Shown here piece after piece: positions 15,359-25,746 of a stretch of 64,000 bases of DNA. Position numbers and translations under genes: made by a program. Origin of the DNA: Halomonas alkalicola (lineage in GTDB: Bacteria > Pseudomonadota > Gammaproteobacteria > Pseudomonadales > Halomonadaceae); contig NZ_CP131913.1 of NCBI RefSeq assembly GCF_030704205.1, positions 310,001 through 374,000 of the forward strand, written 5' to 3'. Each line of letters starts with the position of its first letter. Within the stretch, counting starts at the first letter, position 1. Below the pieces are notes generated by a model, which saw nothing but the letters and a program-made list of their open reading frames with translations, ran no database searches and was not told where the DNA came from.

Positions 15359-18127
15359 ATGACCGACCCAAAACGCAGCGAGACCACCGCCTGGCACGCC
15401 CTGGCCGCCGACGAGGCTCTCGAGCGCCTCGACAGCTCGACCGATGGGCTTGCCGCCAGCGACGCCGAGCGGCGCCTCAAGGAGTATGGCCCCAACGAGC
15501 TCAAGCAGGCGGAGGCACGGCCCTGGTGGAAGCGGCTGCTGGAGCAGTTCAACAATATCCTGATGCTGGTGCTGATCGTGGCGGCCATCGCCAGCCTCGC
15601 CCTGGGCCACACCCTGGATGCCGGGGCGATCTTCGGGGTGGTGCTGATCATCGCCCTGATCGGCTTCATCCAGGAGGGCAAGGCGGAGCAGGCCCTGGAG
15701 AGCATCCGCCAGATGCTCTCCCCCCAGGCCAATGTGCTGCGTGACGGCAAGCGCCAGACCATTCCCGCCGAGGAACTGGTGCCCGGTGATATCGTGCTGG
15801 TGGAGAGCGGCGACCGGGTGCCGGCGGACCTGCGCCTGCTGGAGGCGCGGCGCTTTCGCACCGAGGAGGCGTCGCTGACCGGTGAATCCACCCCGGTGGA
15901 CAAGAACACCGAGGCGACCGCGGAGGACGCCGACCTGGGCGACCGCACCAGCATGGCCTTTGCCAGCACCATCGTGGTCCAGGGCAACGCCCGGGGCCTG
16001 GTGGTGGAGACCGCCGCCAACACCGAGATCGGCCGCATCTCCGAGATGCTGCGCGGCGTCGAGAAGCTCAAGACGCCGCTGCTGCGCCAGATCGACCGCG
16101 CCGGGCAGGTGCTGGCCCTCTTCATCCTCGCCGCGGCGGTGCTTACCGGCACCTTCGGGGTGCTGGTTCACGCTCAGCCCCTGGGCGACATGTTCATGGC
16201 GGCGGTGGGCCTCGCCGTGGCGGCGATCCCCGAGGGGATGCCCGCCATCGTCACCATCGGTCTGGCGCTCGGCGTGCAGACCATGGCGAAGAAGAACGCC
16301 ATCATCCGCCGCCTGCCGGCGGTGGAAACCCTGGGCTCCATCTCCACCATCTTCTCCGACAAGACCGGCACCCTGACCCGCAACGAGATGACCGCCCAGG
16401 CCATCTGGCTACCGTCCGGGGAGGTGCGCATCGAAGGGATCGGCTTCGCCCCGGAGGGGAGCTTCCACCGCGTCAGCGACGGCGAGCCCGACCGCGAGGC
16501 GCTGGACCTGGACGAGGATCATGCCCTGCGCCACTTCCTCAAGGTGGGAGTGCTCTGCAACGACGCCGAACTGGGCGAGGAGCAGGGCCGCTGGAAGATC
16601 CACGGCGACCCCACCGAAGGGGCCCTGGTGGTCGCCGCCGCCAAGGCGGGGCTGACCACCGACGAGCTGCGCGGCAAGCACGACCGCCACGACGCCATCC
16701 CCTTCGAGTCCGAGCGCAAGTACATGGCCACCCTGCACAAGCTGGAGGGCGAACAGCTGCTGCTGGTCAAGGGCGCGCCGGACCGCCTGCTCGAGATGTG
16801 CCACAGGGTGCGCGACGACGGCAACGACATCGAGCTCGACGTCGGCCTCTGGGAGGAGCGCATCAACGACCTCTCATCCCGGGGCCTGCGCGTGCTGGCG
16901 CTGGCAGAGAAGCGGGTCCGCGACATCCATGAACTGGCCGACGAGCACGCCGAGGAGGAGCTGGTGCTGCTGGGCCTGGTGGGGCTGCTCGACCCGCCGC
17001 GGGACGAGGCCATCGAGGCGGTCAAGGAGTGCCTGGCCGCCGGCATCCGCCCGGTGATGATCACCGGCGACCATGCGGTGACGGCACTCGCCATCGCCAG
17101 GCAGCTGGGCTTCGCCCACACCGAGCGCGCTATCACCGGCCGCGAGATCGAGGCGATGTCCGATGCCGAACTCGAGGAGGTGATCCTGGAGGTGGACGTC
17201 TTCGCCCGCGCCGCGCCGGAGCACAAGCTGCGCCTGGTGAAGGCGATGCAGGCCCGCGGCGGCATCTGCGCCATGACCGGCGACGGGGTCAACGACGGCC
17301 CGGCCCTGAAGCGTGCCGATGTGGGCGTGGCCATGGGCATCCAGGGCACCGAGGCCGCCAAGGAGGCCGCCGAGATGGTGCTGGCCGACGACAACTTCGC
17401 CACCATCGTCGGCGCCATCCGCGAGGGGCGCAAGGTCTACGACAATATCCGCAAGACCATCACCTTCATCCTGCCCACCAACGGCGGCCAGGGCCTCGCC
17501 ATCATGCTCGCCGTGCTGGCCGGCTCCACCCTGCCGGTGACCCCGCTCCAGGCGCTCTGGGTCAACATGGTGGTGGCGGTGACCCTGGGCCTGGCGCTCG
17601 CCTTCGAGCACGCCGAGAAGGACATCATGACCCGCAAGCCCCGGGACCCCGACGCCTCCCTGCTCGACCTCTTCCTGCTGTGGCGGGTGGTGTTCGTCTC
17701 GATGCTGCTGCTGGTCGGCGTCTTCGGCATGTTCAGCTGGATCCAGGCCCAGGGCGGCAGCGTGGAGCTCGCCCGCACCGGCGCGGTCAACATGCTGGTG
17801 ATGGGCAGCGCCGCCTACCTGATCAACAGTCGCTACCTGCTGCGCAGCACCCTCTCCTTCGCGGGGATCTTCGGCAGCCGCCCGGTGTGGGGCTCCATCG
17901 GCACTATCGTGGCGCTGCAGCTGGCCTGGACCTACCTGCCCTTCATGCAGGTGATCTTTGCCAGCGAAGGGCTCGGCCTCGGCCACTGGGGCGTGATCGT
18001 CGCCGGCAGCCTGGCCATCTACCTGATCGTGGAACTCGAAAAGCGGGTGCTGCGCGCCCGGGGCGTCAGCGGCCAGGCCACCGCCAACCACGGCCAGGGC
18101 GGTCACACCGGGCTTGAGTCCGGCTAG
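15359..18127 (+). CDS. P-type cation-transporting ATPase (Ca2+/Na+ pump-like, P2 type)
   Basis: A 922-residue P2-type ATPase. It has an N-terminal cation-ATPase domain, TGES at 174-177 (actuator), PEGMP at 291-295 in membrane helix 4, and the phosphorylation motif DKTGTLT at 334-340. KGAPDR in the nucleotide domain, MITGDHAVTA and GDGVNDGPALKRADVGVAMG at the hinge follow, and then six C-terminal membrane helices. It should pump cations out of the cytoplasm. PEGMP in helix 4 and the SERCA-like C-terminal domain suggest Ca2+ or Na+ rather than heavy metals, and there is no metal-binding N-terminal CxxC. GGAGG precedes the ATG. It appears to be a single gene. Confidence 0.93.
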   Translation: MTDPKRSETTAWHALAADEALERLDSSTDGLAASDAERRLKEYGPNELKQAEARPWWKRLLEQFNNILMLVLIVAAIASLALGHTLDAGAIFGVVLIIALIGFIQEGKAEQALESIRQMLSPQANVLRDGKRQTIPAEELVPGDIVLVESGDRVPADLRLLEARRFRTEEASLTGESTPVDKNTEATAEDADLGDRTSMAFASTIVVQGNARGLVVETAANTEIGRISEMLRGVEKLKTPLLRQIDRAGQVLALFILAAAVLTGTFGVLVHAQPLGDMFMAAVGLAVAAIPEGMPAIVTIGLALGVQTMAKKNAIIRRLPAVETLGSISTIFSDKTGTLTRNEMTAQAIWLPSGEVRIEGIGFAPEGSFHRVSDGEPDREALDLDEDHALRHFLKVGVLCNDAELGEEQGRWKIHGDPTEGALVVAAAKAGLTTDELRGKHDRHDAIPFESERKYMATLHKLEGEQLLLVKGAPDRLLEMCHRVRDDGNDIELDVGLWEERINDLSSRGLRVLALAEKRVRDIHELADEHAEEELVLLGLVGLLDPPRDEAIEAVKECLAAGIRPVMITGDHAVTALAIARQLGFAHTERAITGREIEAMSDAELEEVILEVDVFARAAPEHKLRLVKAMQARGGICAMTGDGVNDGPALKRADVGVAMGIQGTEAAKEAAEMVLADDNFATIVGAIREGRKVYDNIRKTITFILPTNGGQGLAIMLAVLAGSTLPVTPLQALWVNMVVAVTLGLALAFEHAEKDIMTRKPRDPDASLLDLFLLWRVVFVSMLLLVGVFGMFSWIQAQGGSVELARTGAVNMLVMGSAAYLINSRYLLRSTLSFAGIFGSRPVWGSIGTIVALQLAWTYLPFMQVIFASEGLGLGHWGVIVAGSLAIYLIVELEKRVLRARGVSGQATANHGQGGHTGLESG

Positions 18128-18193
18128 GCGCCGAATCCCGCGACAGCGGCACGGACCTGGCCCATGCTGGAAGTCGAGCCAGGGAGAGAGACC

Positions 18194-20857
18194 ATGCCGC
18201 TGCTACTGCTGTTACTGACCCTGCTGGGGCTGCCGATCGCCGTGGCGATCCTGGCCCTGATACGCACGGCGCGCCTGCAGCGCCGAGTGGAGGCACTGGA
18301 GGCGGCGCTGCTGCGGCGCACGGCGCGGGACGCGAGCGTGGCGCCGGAGGGCGCCCGCGACCCTGCCCCGGGCGCACCCGCCACGCCCGCCGCCCCCTCT
18401 GCCGCGGAGCCCGCCACGCCGCGTCGAGACGGCTGGCGCGAGCCCGACCGCGCCGCACCGGCCGCCGCGCCCCGCCAGGCGAGTCGCCTCGGCACGCTCC
18501 TCACCGACCGGGCGGCCAGGCTCAAGGCCACTGCCTGGCGCTGGCTCACCGAGGGCAATGTGCCGGTCAAGGTGGGGACCCTGGTGCTCTTCGCCGGCCT
18601 GGCGGCGCTGATCCGCCACGCCACCGAGGAGGGCTGGCTGACCCTGCCGCCGGCGCTGCGACTGGCCGGCATCGCCCTGCTGGCCCTCGGAGCACTGGGC
18701 TTCGGCTGGCGCCAGCGCCAGGCGCGCCGCGTCTTTTCCCTGAGCCTTCAGGGCGGCGCCGTGGGTATCCTGCTGATGGTGATCTTCGCCGCCGCCCAGC
18801 GCTTCGGCCTGGTGCCGCTGCCCCTAGCCTTCGCCCTGAGCGTGATCCTGGTGGCCGGGCTCTGTGTGCTGGCGGTGCTGCAGAACGCCCTGGCCCTGGC
18901 GGTGCTGGGCAGCCTGGCGGGCTTCCTGGCACCGCTGTGGCTGACCTCCGGGCGCGGCGACCCGGCGGTGCTGTTCGGCTACTAGCCCCTGCTCAACCTG
19001 GGAATCTTCGCCATCGCCTGGTACCGCCCCTGGCGCCTGCTGAACCTGCTGGGGTTCCTGGCCACCTTCGTGATCGCCACCGCCTGGGGCGTGCTCGCCT
19101 ACCGCCCCCAGGACTACGCCATCGCCCAGCCCTTCCTGGCCCTCTTCTTCCTGATCTATCTGGTCATCCCGATCCTCTACGCCCGCCGCCGCCCCCCGAG
19201 TCGCACCGGGCTGATGGATGGCCGGGTGGTCGACGGCAGCCTGGTCTTCGCCACCCCCCTGGTGGCCTTCGGCCTGCAGGCGGCGCTGCTGGAGGGTGCC
19301 CGCCTGCCGCTGGCCTTCTGCGCCCTGGGCCTGGGGCTCCTCTACACCCTGCTCGCCGCGCTGCTGCGGCGGCGCCCGAGCCTTCGTCCGCTCGGGGAGG
19401 CCCACGCCGTGCTGGCGGTGGGGCTGGCCACCCTGGCGGTACCCCTGGCGCTCTCGGCCCGGGTCAGCGCCAGCATCTTCGCCGTCGAAGGGGCCGCCCT
19501 GATCTGGCTGGGCCTGCGCCAGCACCGCCTGCTGCCGCAGCTGACCGGCGCGGGGCTTCAGCTGCTGGCGGGCGTCGTCCTGATCCTGAGCCTGCCCTTC
19601 CAGCGCCCGGAGACGCTGGCATTGGCCAACCCCACCTTCATGGCGGGGGCCCTCGTCGCGGCCTCCGGCCTCGCCTCGGCCTGGTGCCTCCGGCACCGGG
19701 GCCGCTCCCGCTGGGCGCTGGGGGCCTACCTGTGGGGGCTGGCCTGGTGGCTGGGGATCGCCCTCCAGGAGATCGGCCGCTTTGCCCCTTCCCACCTCGC
19801 CAACGACTGGCGCCTGGCGCTGCTCGCCCTCACCGGTGCGCTGATCGCCGAATTCCACCGTCGTCACCCCGCACCGGCCCTGGCCTGGAGCCTGGCCGCC
19901 GGCCTGCTCGCCACCCTCCCGCTGCTGGCGGCTCCCCTGGTGGCGCCGCACTCAAGTCCCGTTACCCTGAGTCAGCTCGCGCCCTGGGGCTGGGCCCTGG
20001 TGGTGATCCTGGGGGACCGGCAGCTCCGGGTGCTGCGGCTGACCGCCGTCGGCGAGCCCCACCGTCGCGAGCCCGGGGCCTTCGCCCAGGGGGCCTGGCT
20101 CTGGGCCCTGGCACTCTTTCTCACCGGGGCGCTGCTGGCCGCCCTGCCGCCTCCCCTCGGTGAGGGCTGGCGGCTGGCGGCGGCGCTGCTGCCCTGGCTC
20201 GGCCTGCTCGCCCTGCTGCTTCTGCACCCGCCCCTGCTCCTGGCGGCCATGCTGCCGCGAGCCCAGGCGTGGCGGCCGGCACTGGCGGCTAGCCTCGCCC
20301 TGGCCCTGGCGGCACTCTGGCTCCTGCTCCTCGGCAGGCCCGGAAGCCCTGCGCCGCTGACCTGGTGGCCGCTGCTCAATCCGCTGTTCCTGGCCCAGGG
20401 GGCCAGCCTGCTGGTGCTCTGGCGGCTACAGCGGGACCCGATCTGTCCCGCCCGGCTGCAGGAGCGAGGCGTCCTGGCCCTGGCACTGGCCGCCTTTGCC
20501 CTGCTCTCCCTGGAGGTGCTGCGCGGCGCCCACCTGCTCGACCTCGGCCCCTGGTCGCCGTCCCTGCTGGAGCACCAGGCGGTGCAGACCGCCCTGACGC
20601 TGCTGTGGAGCGTCCTCGGCGTCAGCGGCTGGATCCTGGGGTCTCGGCGCCGACTGCGCGAGGTGTGGCTGGTCTCGGCGCTGCTGATGGCCGTCGTGCT
20701 GGCCAAGCTGGTGCTGGTGGACCGCACCCATCTCGGCAACCTGCTCGGCATCGCCTCCTTTATCGGCTATGGCCTGCTCTGCATCGCGGTGGGCTATATA
20801 GCCCCGGCCCCCCCGCGCCAGGCACGGGAGCCGGCGCTCCGGGAGGAGACCCCATGA
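18194..20857 (+). pseudogene. DUF2339 membrane protein interrupted by an in-frame amber codon
   Basis: Without its interruption the gene would encode about 887 residues. It has an N-terminal helix (MPLLLLLL...) and a coil, an A/P-rich linker, and then some two dozen hydrophobic helices. This is the DUF2339 architecture of an unknown inner-membrane protein. A TAG at 18983-18985 stops translation after FGY. The same frame continues directly with PLLNLGIFAIAWYRPW, which reads as the normal continuation of the family, where a second tyrosine would fit the TAG position. A single change TAC or TAT to TAG explains it. No start signal follows that would make the second part independent. The downstream DUF3999 gene overlaps its stop (ATGA) and usually pairs with DUF2339. 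Alternatives are a sequencing error or amber readthrough. Confidence 0.82.
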
Positions 20858-22200
20858 CATCACCCCCTTCGATTTTCCGACTCTGGCTGGCAGCGCTGCT
20901 CTGCTGGGCGCCCCTGGCGCTGGCCGACGACCTGGCCACCTCCTGGCAGCAGGCCTGGCCGATCATCGTCGATGCCGAAGCGCCGGCCTATCGACTGACC
21001 CTCCCGTCGGAGGTCTATGCCACCCTGCACACCCCCGCCCTGGCGGATCTCCAGGTGTTCGACAGCCGAGGTCGAGCGGTGCCCACCCTGCTGCGCCCGA
21101 GCGGGCCGGCGGAGACCGCGGAGGAGCAGCGCCAGGCCGTCCCCTGGTTCCCGCTGCCTCTGCCTGCGCGCAGCGAGGCGCGCTGGGAGCTGGTCGCCGA
21201 GACCGACCCCTCGGGGCGGCTGCGCCGGGTGGAGAGCCGAGGCGTTCAACCCGGGAGTGAGCGCGGCGACGGCGCCGCCCTGGTCGACCTGAGCGGTCTC
21301 ACGGCGCCGGTGACGGCCCTGGAGCTTGAGTGGGAGGCCAGCGAGCGCCCCGTGGACAGCCGCTACCGGCTCGAGGCGAGCGATGACCTGGAGCGCTGGC
21401 GGCCACTCCCCGCCCGGGGGCGGCTTCTCGATATCGCCCATGAGGGCGAGCAGCTGGTACGCCGACGGCTGGAGCTGGACGCGGTCTCGCCGCGCTACCT
21501 GAGGCTGCGTCCGGACGACGGCTCGCCGCCGGTTGAACTGAGCGGCGTGGTGGCGGTGACCCGCCCACCGGCTTCGCTGCCCGAGCCCGAATGGCGGGTC
21601 CTGGCGGGCAGCCCCCAGGGAGACCAGGCGTTTCACTATCGCCTGGGGCAGCGGCTGCCGGTGACGCTGGCGGACGTGGAGAGCGAGGCGTCCTATGCCA
21701 GCCAGTGGCGGATCTACAGCCGTGAGCATGAGGACGCCCCCTGGCAGCTGCGGGCCGCCCCCTGGACGGGCTATCGGCTGGCCGACGACGGCGAGGTGCT
21801 GCGTTCGGCGCCGCAGCCCCTTCGCGCCCCCAGCCGGGATCGGCATTGGCGCCTGGTAAGCACATCATGGAGCGCCGAGGCGCCGCCCGGGCTACGCCTG
21901 GGCTACCGGCCGGAGCAGCTGGTCTTCCTGGCCGAGGGGGAGCCGCCCTGGCGACTCGCCGCCGGCAGCGCCCGGGAGAGCCGCCGGCCCGCGCCCGTGG
22001 AGGCGGTGCTGGCCTCCCTGGCCGAGCGTCACGGCGCGGGGTGGCAGCCGGCCGCGGCACGCCTGGGGGAGGCACAGCCCCTGGCCGGTGAAGCGGCGCT
22101 GCGCCCGCCCCGGGACTGGACCCAGTGGCTGCTGTGGGGCGTGCTGATCCTCGGGGCAGGGCTGGTCGGCGGCCTGGCACTTCGCCTGCTGCGAAGCTAG
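20854..22200 (+). CDS. DUF3999 envelope protein
   Basis: A 448-residue exported protein. The signal peptide spans about residues 1-22 (LCWAPLALA-DDLA). A large periplasmic region of mainly beta character follows, with two discoidin/jelly-roll-like stretches. A single C-terminal transmembrane helix (about 425-445) anchors it. This matches DUF3999, a family of unknown function that commonly sits next to DUF2339 genes. It is translationally coupled to the interrupted DUF2339 gene upstream, so its expression may drop if that gene is truly cut. Its TAG shares the four bases CTAG with the stop of convergent hrpB. Confidence 0.85.
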   Translation: MTSPPSIFRLWLAALLCWAPLALADDLATSWQQAWPIIVDAEAPAYRLTLPSEVYATLHTPALADLQVFDSRGRAVPTLLRPSGPAETAEEQRQAVPWFPLPLPARSEARWELVAETDPSGRLRRVESRGVQPGSERGDGAALVDLSGLTAPVTALELEWEASERPVDSRYRLEASDDLERWRPLPARGRLLDIAHEGEQLVRRRLELDAVSPRYLRLRPDDGSPPVELSGVVAVTRPPASLPEPEWRVLAGSPQGDQAFHYRLGQRLPVTLADVESEASYASQWRIYSREHEDAPWQLRAAPWTGYRLADDGEVLRSAPQPLRAPSRDRHWRLVSTSWSAEAPPGLRLGYRPEQLVFLAEGEPPWRLAAGSARESRRPAPVEAVLASLAERHGAGWQPAAARLGEAQPLAGEAALRPPRDWTQWLLWGVLILGAGLVGGLALRLLRS

Positions 22201-24698
22201 CTCCGGTCGCGCCGCTTGGTGCGGGCGGTGGCCTCGGCAGTGGTGGGATATTCCGGCCAGGGGTGCTTGGGGTAGCGGCCGCGCATCTCCTTGCGTACCT
22301 CCGGATAGCCATTGGCCCAGAAGCTAGCCAGGTCCGCGGTGACCTGCAGGGGGCGGCGTGCCGGCGAGAGCAGATGCAAGAGCACCGCCTCGCGGCCCTC
22401 GGCCACCCGGGGCGAGGCCTGCCAGCCGAAGCACTCCTGGAGCTTCACCGCCAGCACCGGCGGCTGGCCCTCCCGGCAGGGGGCATAGTCCACCCGATGG
22501 CTGGCGCCGCTGGGCACCGGGAGCCGCTCCGGGGCCAGTTCGTCCAGGCGGGCGCGAAGCGGCCAGTCGAGGGTGTCGAGCAGCAGGCGCGCCAGGGGCA
22601 GGCGCTCCACGGCGTCGAGCCGGGTGATGCCATCGAGGTGCGGAGCAAGCCACGCCTCGAGGCTCGCGAGCAGTGCCTCGTCGGACCAGTCGGGCCAGGC
22701 TGCCTGCTCATCAGAGTCGAAGGTGCGGCGCAGCAGCGCCACCCTCCCCTGTAACTGAGTCAGGACGTCATCCCGGGGGAGCCCCCGGCGGCGCAGCGCC
22801 TCGATCAGCGCCGCCCTGACCGCCTCGGCCGGCGGCTTGGCCAGAGGTCTTCGCTCCAGCACCACCGCGCCCAGGCCGCGCACCTGCTCGCCGATCAGGC
22901 GGCCTTCGGCGTCGGACCACGCAAGGCTCGCCCGCCACTCGCCGCACTCGGGATAGAGCACTTCCATCCGCTTTTGAGAGAGCCCCACGGCGCGAAAGAT
23001 CCGCGCCCCGCTCGCCTCGCCGTCCAGCTCCACCGCCACCAGCAGCGCCGCGTGGGCCAGGGGGTGGTGGTCGGGCAGGGTCGCCAGGCCCCCGCTAGCC
23101 AGGCGAAAGCGGCCCGGGACATCCAGGCGCTGGGCGATGCGCTCCGGATAGGCCAGCGCCAGCAGCTCACCGAGCGGGGCCAGGCCTGCCACCTTGAGAC
23201 TCACCTGGGCGATACGGGCCAGCCGCTCGGCGTCCCGCTGCCACTGACGGTGCTCCCTCGGCGCCTTGAGCCGTGCCTGCAGCGCCTGTTCGAGGTCACG
23301 CTCGTCGTCCAGGCCGCGCCCTTCGAGCAGCGCGACCAGGGCGCAGGCCAGCGGCAGCGCGTCGAGCGCTCGGGCGCGCTCCAGCATGGCCGCGAGACGC
23401 GGATGGGTGGGCCAGCGGGCGGCCCGGCGACCCAGCTCGGAGAGGTGGTGCTCGGCATCCAGCAGCCCCAGGCGCCCGAGCAGCTCGCGGCCGGCGGAAA
23501 GTGCCGCGGCGGGAGGCGGGGTCACCCAGGCGAGGCTACCCGGGTCGGTCACGCCCCAGCGCGCCAGTTCGAAGGCCAGCGGGGCAAGGTCGGCCTGGCG
23601 CATCTCCGGCTCGCCGTGGGGAACGAGCGGCTGCTCCTCGGCCCAGAGCCGCAGGCAGAGGCCGGGGCCCTGGCGGCCGGCCCGGCCTCGGCGCTGGTCG
23701 GCACTGGCGCGGTTGACGCGGCGCGTCACGAGGCGGGTCAGGCCGCTTCGCGGCTGGAACACCGGCACCCGCTCCTGCCCTGCGTCCATCACCAGGCGCA
23801 CGCCGTCCACGGTGACGCTGGACTCGGCGATGGCGGTGGCGAGCACCACGCGCCGTCGCCCCTCAGGGTCTGGGCGCAGGGCGCGGCGCTGAGCCTCGAG
23901 CGGCAGGCGGCCGTGGAGCTCCATGACGGCAAGCTCGGGCGACCGGTTCGACAGCTCCCGGGCCAGGCGACGGATCTCCGCCACCCCGGGGAGGATCACC
24001 AGGGCGTCGCCTGCCTGCTGCCCCATGGCGTCGAGCAGCGCCCGGGCCTGCTGGGGCGCGGCCTCTTCCCGCGCGTTGAGGGCGCGGTAGCGGGTCGCTA
24101 CGGGAAAGGTGCGCCCCGGGCAGTCGATCACCGGGGTGCCCTCGCCCAGCACGCCGAGCAGGGCCTCGACGTCCAGGGTCGCCGACATCACCAGGAGGCG
24201 CAGATCGTCGCGCACCGACTGGGCGTCCAGGGCCAGCGCCAGGCCGAGGTCGGCCTCCAGGCTGCGCTCGTGGAACTCGTCGAAGAGGATGCCGGCTACC
24301 CCCTCCAGCAGCGGGTCCTCCTGGAGCATGCGGGTCAGCACGCCCTGGGTCACTACCTCGAGGCGGGTGTGCGGGCCGACCCGGCTCTCGCCGCGCATTC
24401 GGTAGCCCACCGTGTCGCCTACGCTTTCCCCCAGGCTTTCCGCCATAAAGCCGGCGGCAAGCCGCGCCGCCACCCGCCGGGGTTCCAACAGCAGCAGCCG
24501 GCCCTCGCGGGCCCAGGGGGCCTCGAGCAGCGCCAGGGGCACCCGCGTGGTCTTGCCGGCGCCGGGCTCGGCCACCAGCAGCGCGCGCGAGTGTGCCGCC
24601 AGGGCGGCCTGGATGGCGTCGAGCCGCGCCTCGATGGGCAGGCCGGCTGTCATCGAACTGTCATCTGAATTCATATACGATTCGCCATATATACTCAT
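22197..24698 (-). CDS. hrpB: ATP-dependent helicase HrpB (DExH box)
   Basis: About 833 residues. Helicase motifs appear in order: motif I EPGAGKTT, motif II DEFH, motif III SATLD, then the helicase C-terminal domain with QRRGRAGR, an HA2 region and the HrpB C-terminal domain (SPARRPLQVTADLASFW...RYPKHPWPEYP). HrpB is an RNA helicase of unclear role in enterobacteria and pseudomonads. Several starts are possible. The ATG at 24698 has GGGGGT seven bases upstream; 24674 and 24653 are alternatives, and the conserved LPIEARLDAI begins after all of them. It diverges from the gap-like gene across 34 bases. Confidence 0.93.
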   Translation of the reverse strand: MSIYGESYMNSDDSSMTAGLPIEARLDAIQAALAAHSRALLVAEPGAGKTTRVPLALLEAPWAREGRLLLLEPRRVAARLAAGFMAESLGESVGDTVGYRMRGESRVGPHTRLEVVTQGVLTRMLQEDPLLEGVAGILFDEFHERSLEADLGLALALDAQSVRDDLRLLVMSATLDVEALLGVLGEGTPVIDCPGRTFPVATRYRALNAREEAAPQQARALLDAMGQQAGDALVILPGVAEIRRLARELSNRSPELAVMELHGRLPLEAQRRALRPDPEGRRRVVLATAIAESSVTVDGVRLVMDAGQERVPVFQPRSGLTRLVTRRVNRASADQRRGRAGRQGPGLCLRLWAEEQPLVPHGEPEMRQADLAPLAFELARWGVTDPGSLAWVTPPPAAALSAGRELLGRLGLLDAEHHLSELGRRAARWPTHPRLAAMLERARALDALPLACALVALLEGRGLDDERDLEQALQARLKAPREHRQWQRDAERLARIAQVSLKVAGLAPLGELLALAYPERIAQRLDVPGRFRLASGGLATLPDHHPLAHAALLVAVELDGEASGARIFRAVGLSQKRMEVLYPECGEWRASLAWSDAEGRLIGEQVRGLGAVVLERRPLAKPPAEAVRAALIEALRRRGLPRDDVLTQLQGRVALLRRTFDSDEQAAWPDWSDEALLASLEAWLAPHLDGITRLDAVERLPLARLLLDTLDWPLRARLDELAPERLPVPSGASHRVDYAPCREGQPPVLAVKLQECFGWQASPRVAEGREAVLLHLLSPARRPLQVTADLASFWANGYPEVRKEMRGRYPKHPWPEYPTTAEATARTKRRDRS

Positions 24699-24732
24699 TC
24701 TCCCACCCCCCTGATACCCAAGGAGCCTTCCC

Positions 24733-25746
24733 ATGGCGATACGCATCGGCATCAACGGTTTCGGCCGCATCGGCCGCCTGGCCCTGCGCGCCGGCTGGAC
24801 GAACCCGGAGCTTGAGTTCGTGCAGATCAACGCCCCGGGCGGCGACGCCGCCACCTTCGCCCACCTGCTGCAGTTCGACTCGGTGCACGGCCAGTGGACG
24901 GGCGGCGGCGATGATATCACGGCGGACGACGGCGCCCTGACGGTGGCCGGCCGGCGCATCGCCTACACTGCCAAGCGCGAGATCGAGGCCACCGACTGGA
25001 CCGGCTGCGACGTGGTGATCGAGGCCTCGGGCAAGATGAAGACCACCGACAAGCTCCAGGCCTACCTGGAGCAGGGGGTCAAGCGGGTGGTGGTGAGCGC
25101 CCCGGTAAAGGACGAGGGGGTGCTCAACCTGGTGGTAGGCGTCAACGATCATCTGTTCGACCCGGCCCGCCACCGCATCGTCACCGCGGCGAGCTGCACC
25201 ACCAACTGCCTGGCGCCGGTGGTCAAGGTGATCCACGAGACGCTCGGCATCCGCCACGGCTCCATGACCACCATCCACGACATCACCAACACCCAGACGA
25301 TTCTGGATGCCCCCCACAAGGATCTCAGGCGCGCCCGGGCCTGCGGCATGAGCCTGATCCCGACGACCACAGGCTCCGCGAAGGCGATCACCGCCATCTT
25401 CCCGGAGCTCGAAGGCAAGTTGAACGGCCACGCCGTGCGCGTGCCGCTCGCCAATGCCTCGCTCACCGACATGGTGTTCGAGGTCAAGCGAGAGACCACC
25501 GAGGAGGAGGTCAACACCCTGCTGAAGGAGGCCGCCGAGGGCCCGCTTGCCGGCATCCTCGGCTACGAGGAGCGCCCGCTGGTCTCCATCGACTATCGCA
25601 CCGACCCGCGCAGCTCCATCGTCGATGCCCTCTCCACCATGGTGGTGGCCGGCACCCAGGTGAAACTCTACGCCTGGTACGACAACGAGTATGGCTACGC
25701 CTGCCGAACCGCGGAGCTGGCCGCCAAGGTGGGCCTCGCGGGATGA
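24733..25746 (+). CDS. ArsJ-associated glyceraldehyde-3-phosphate dehydrogenase
   Basis: A 337-residue GAPDH. It has the dinucleotide-binding [10 protein letters not shown] at 6-15 and the catalytic cysteine C155 in ASCTTNC, with the partner histidine in [10 protein letters not shown]. With arsenate in place of phosphate, GAPDH makes 1-arseno-3-phosphoglycerate, the substrate of ArsJ. It differs from glycolytic GAPDH at the adenosine-ribose site: INAPGG stands where NAD-specific enzymes usually have an aspartate after IN. The ATG has AAGGAG nine bases upstream, and the stop overlaps arsJ. No arsR is visible nearby, so regulation is unclear. Confidence 0.93.
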   Translation: MAIRIGINGFGRIGRLALRAGWTNPELEFVQINAPGGDAATFAHLLQFDSVHGQWTGGGDDITADDGALTVAGRRIAYTAKREIEATDWTGCDVVIEASGKMKTTDKLQAYLEQGVKRVVVSAPVKDEGVLNLVVGVNDHLFDPARHRIVTAASCTTNCLAPVVKVIHETLGIRHGSMTTIHDITNTQTILDAPHKDLRRARACGMSLIPTTTGSAKAITAIFPELEGKLNGHAVRVPLANASLTDMVFEVKRETTEEEVNTLLKEAAEGPLAGILGYEERPLVSIDYRTDPRSSIVDALSTMVVAGTQVKLYAWYDNEYGYACRTAELAAKVGLAG

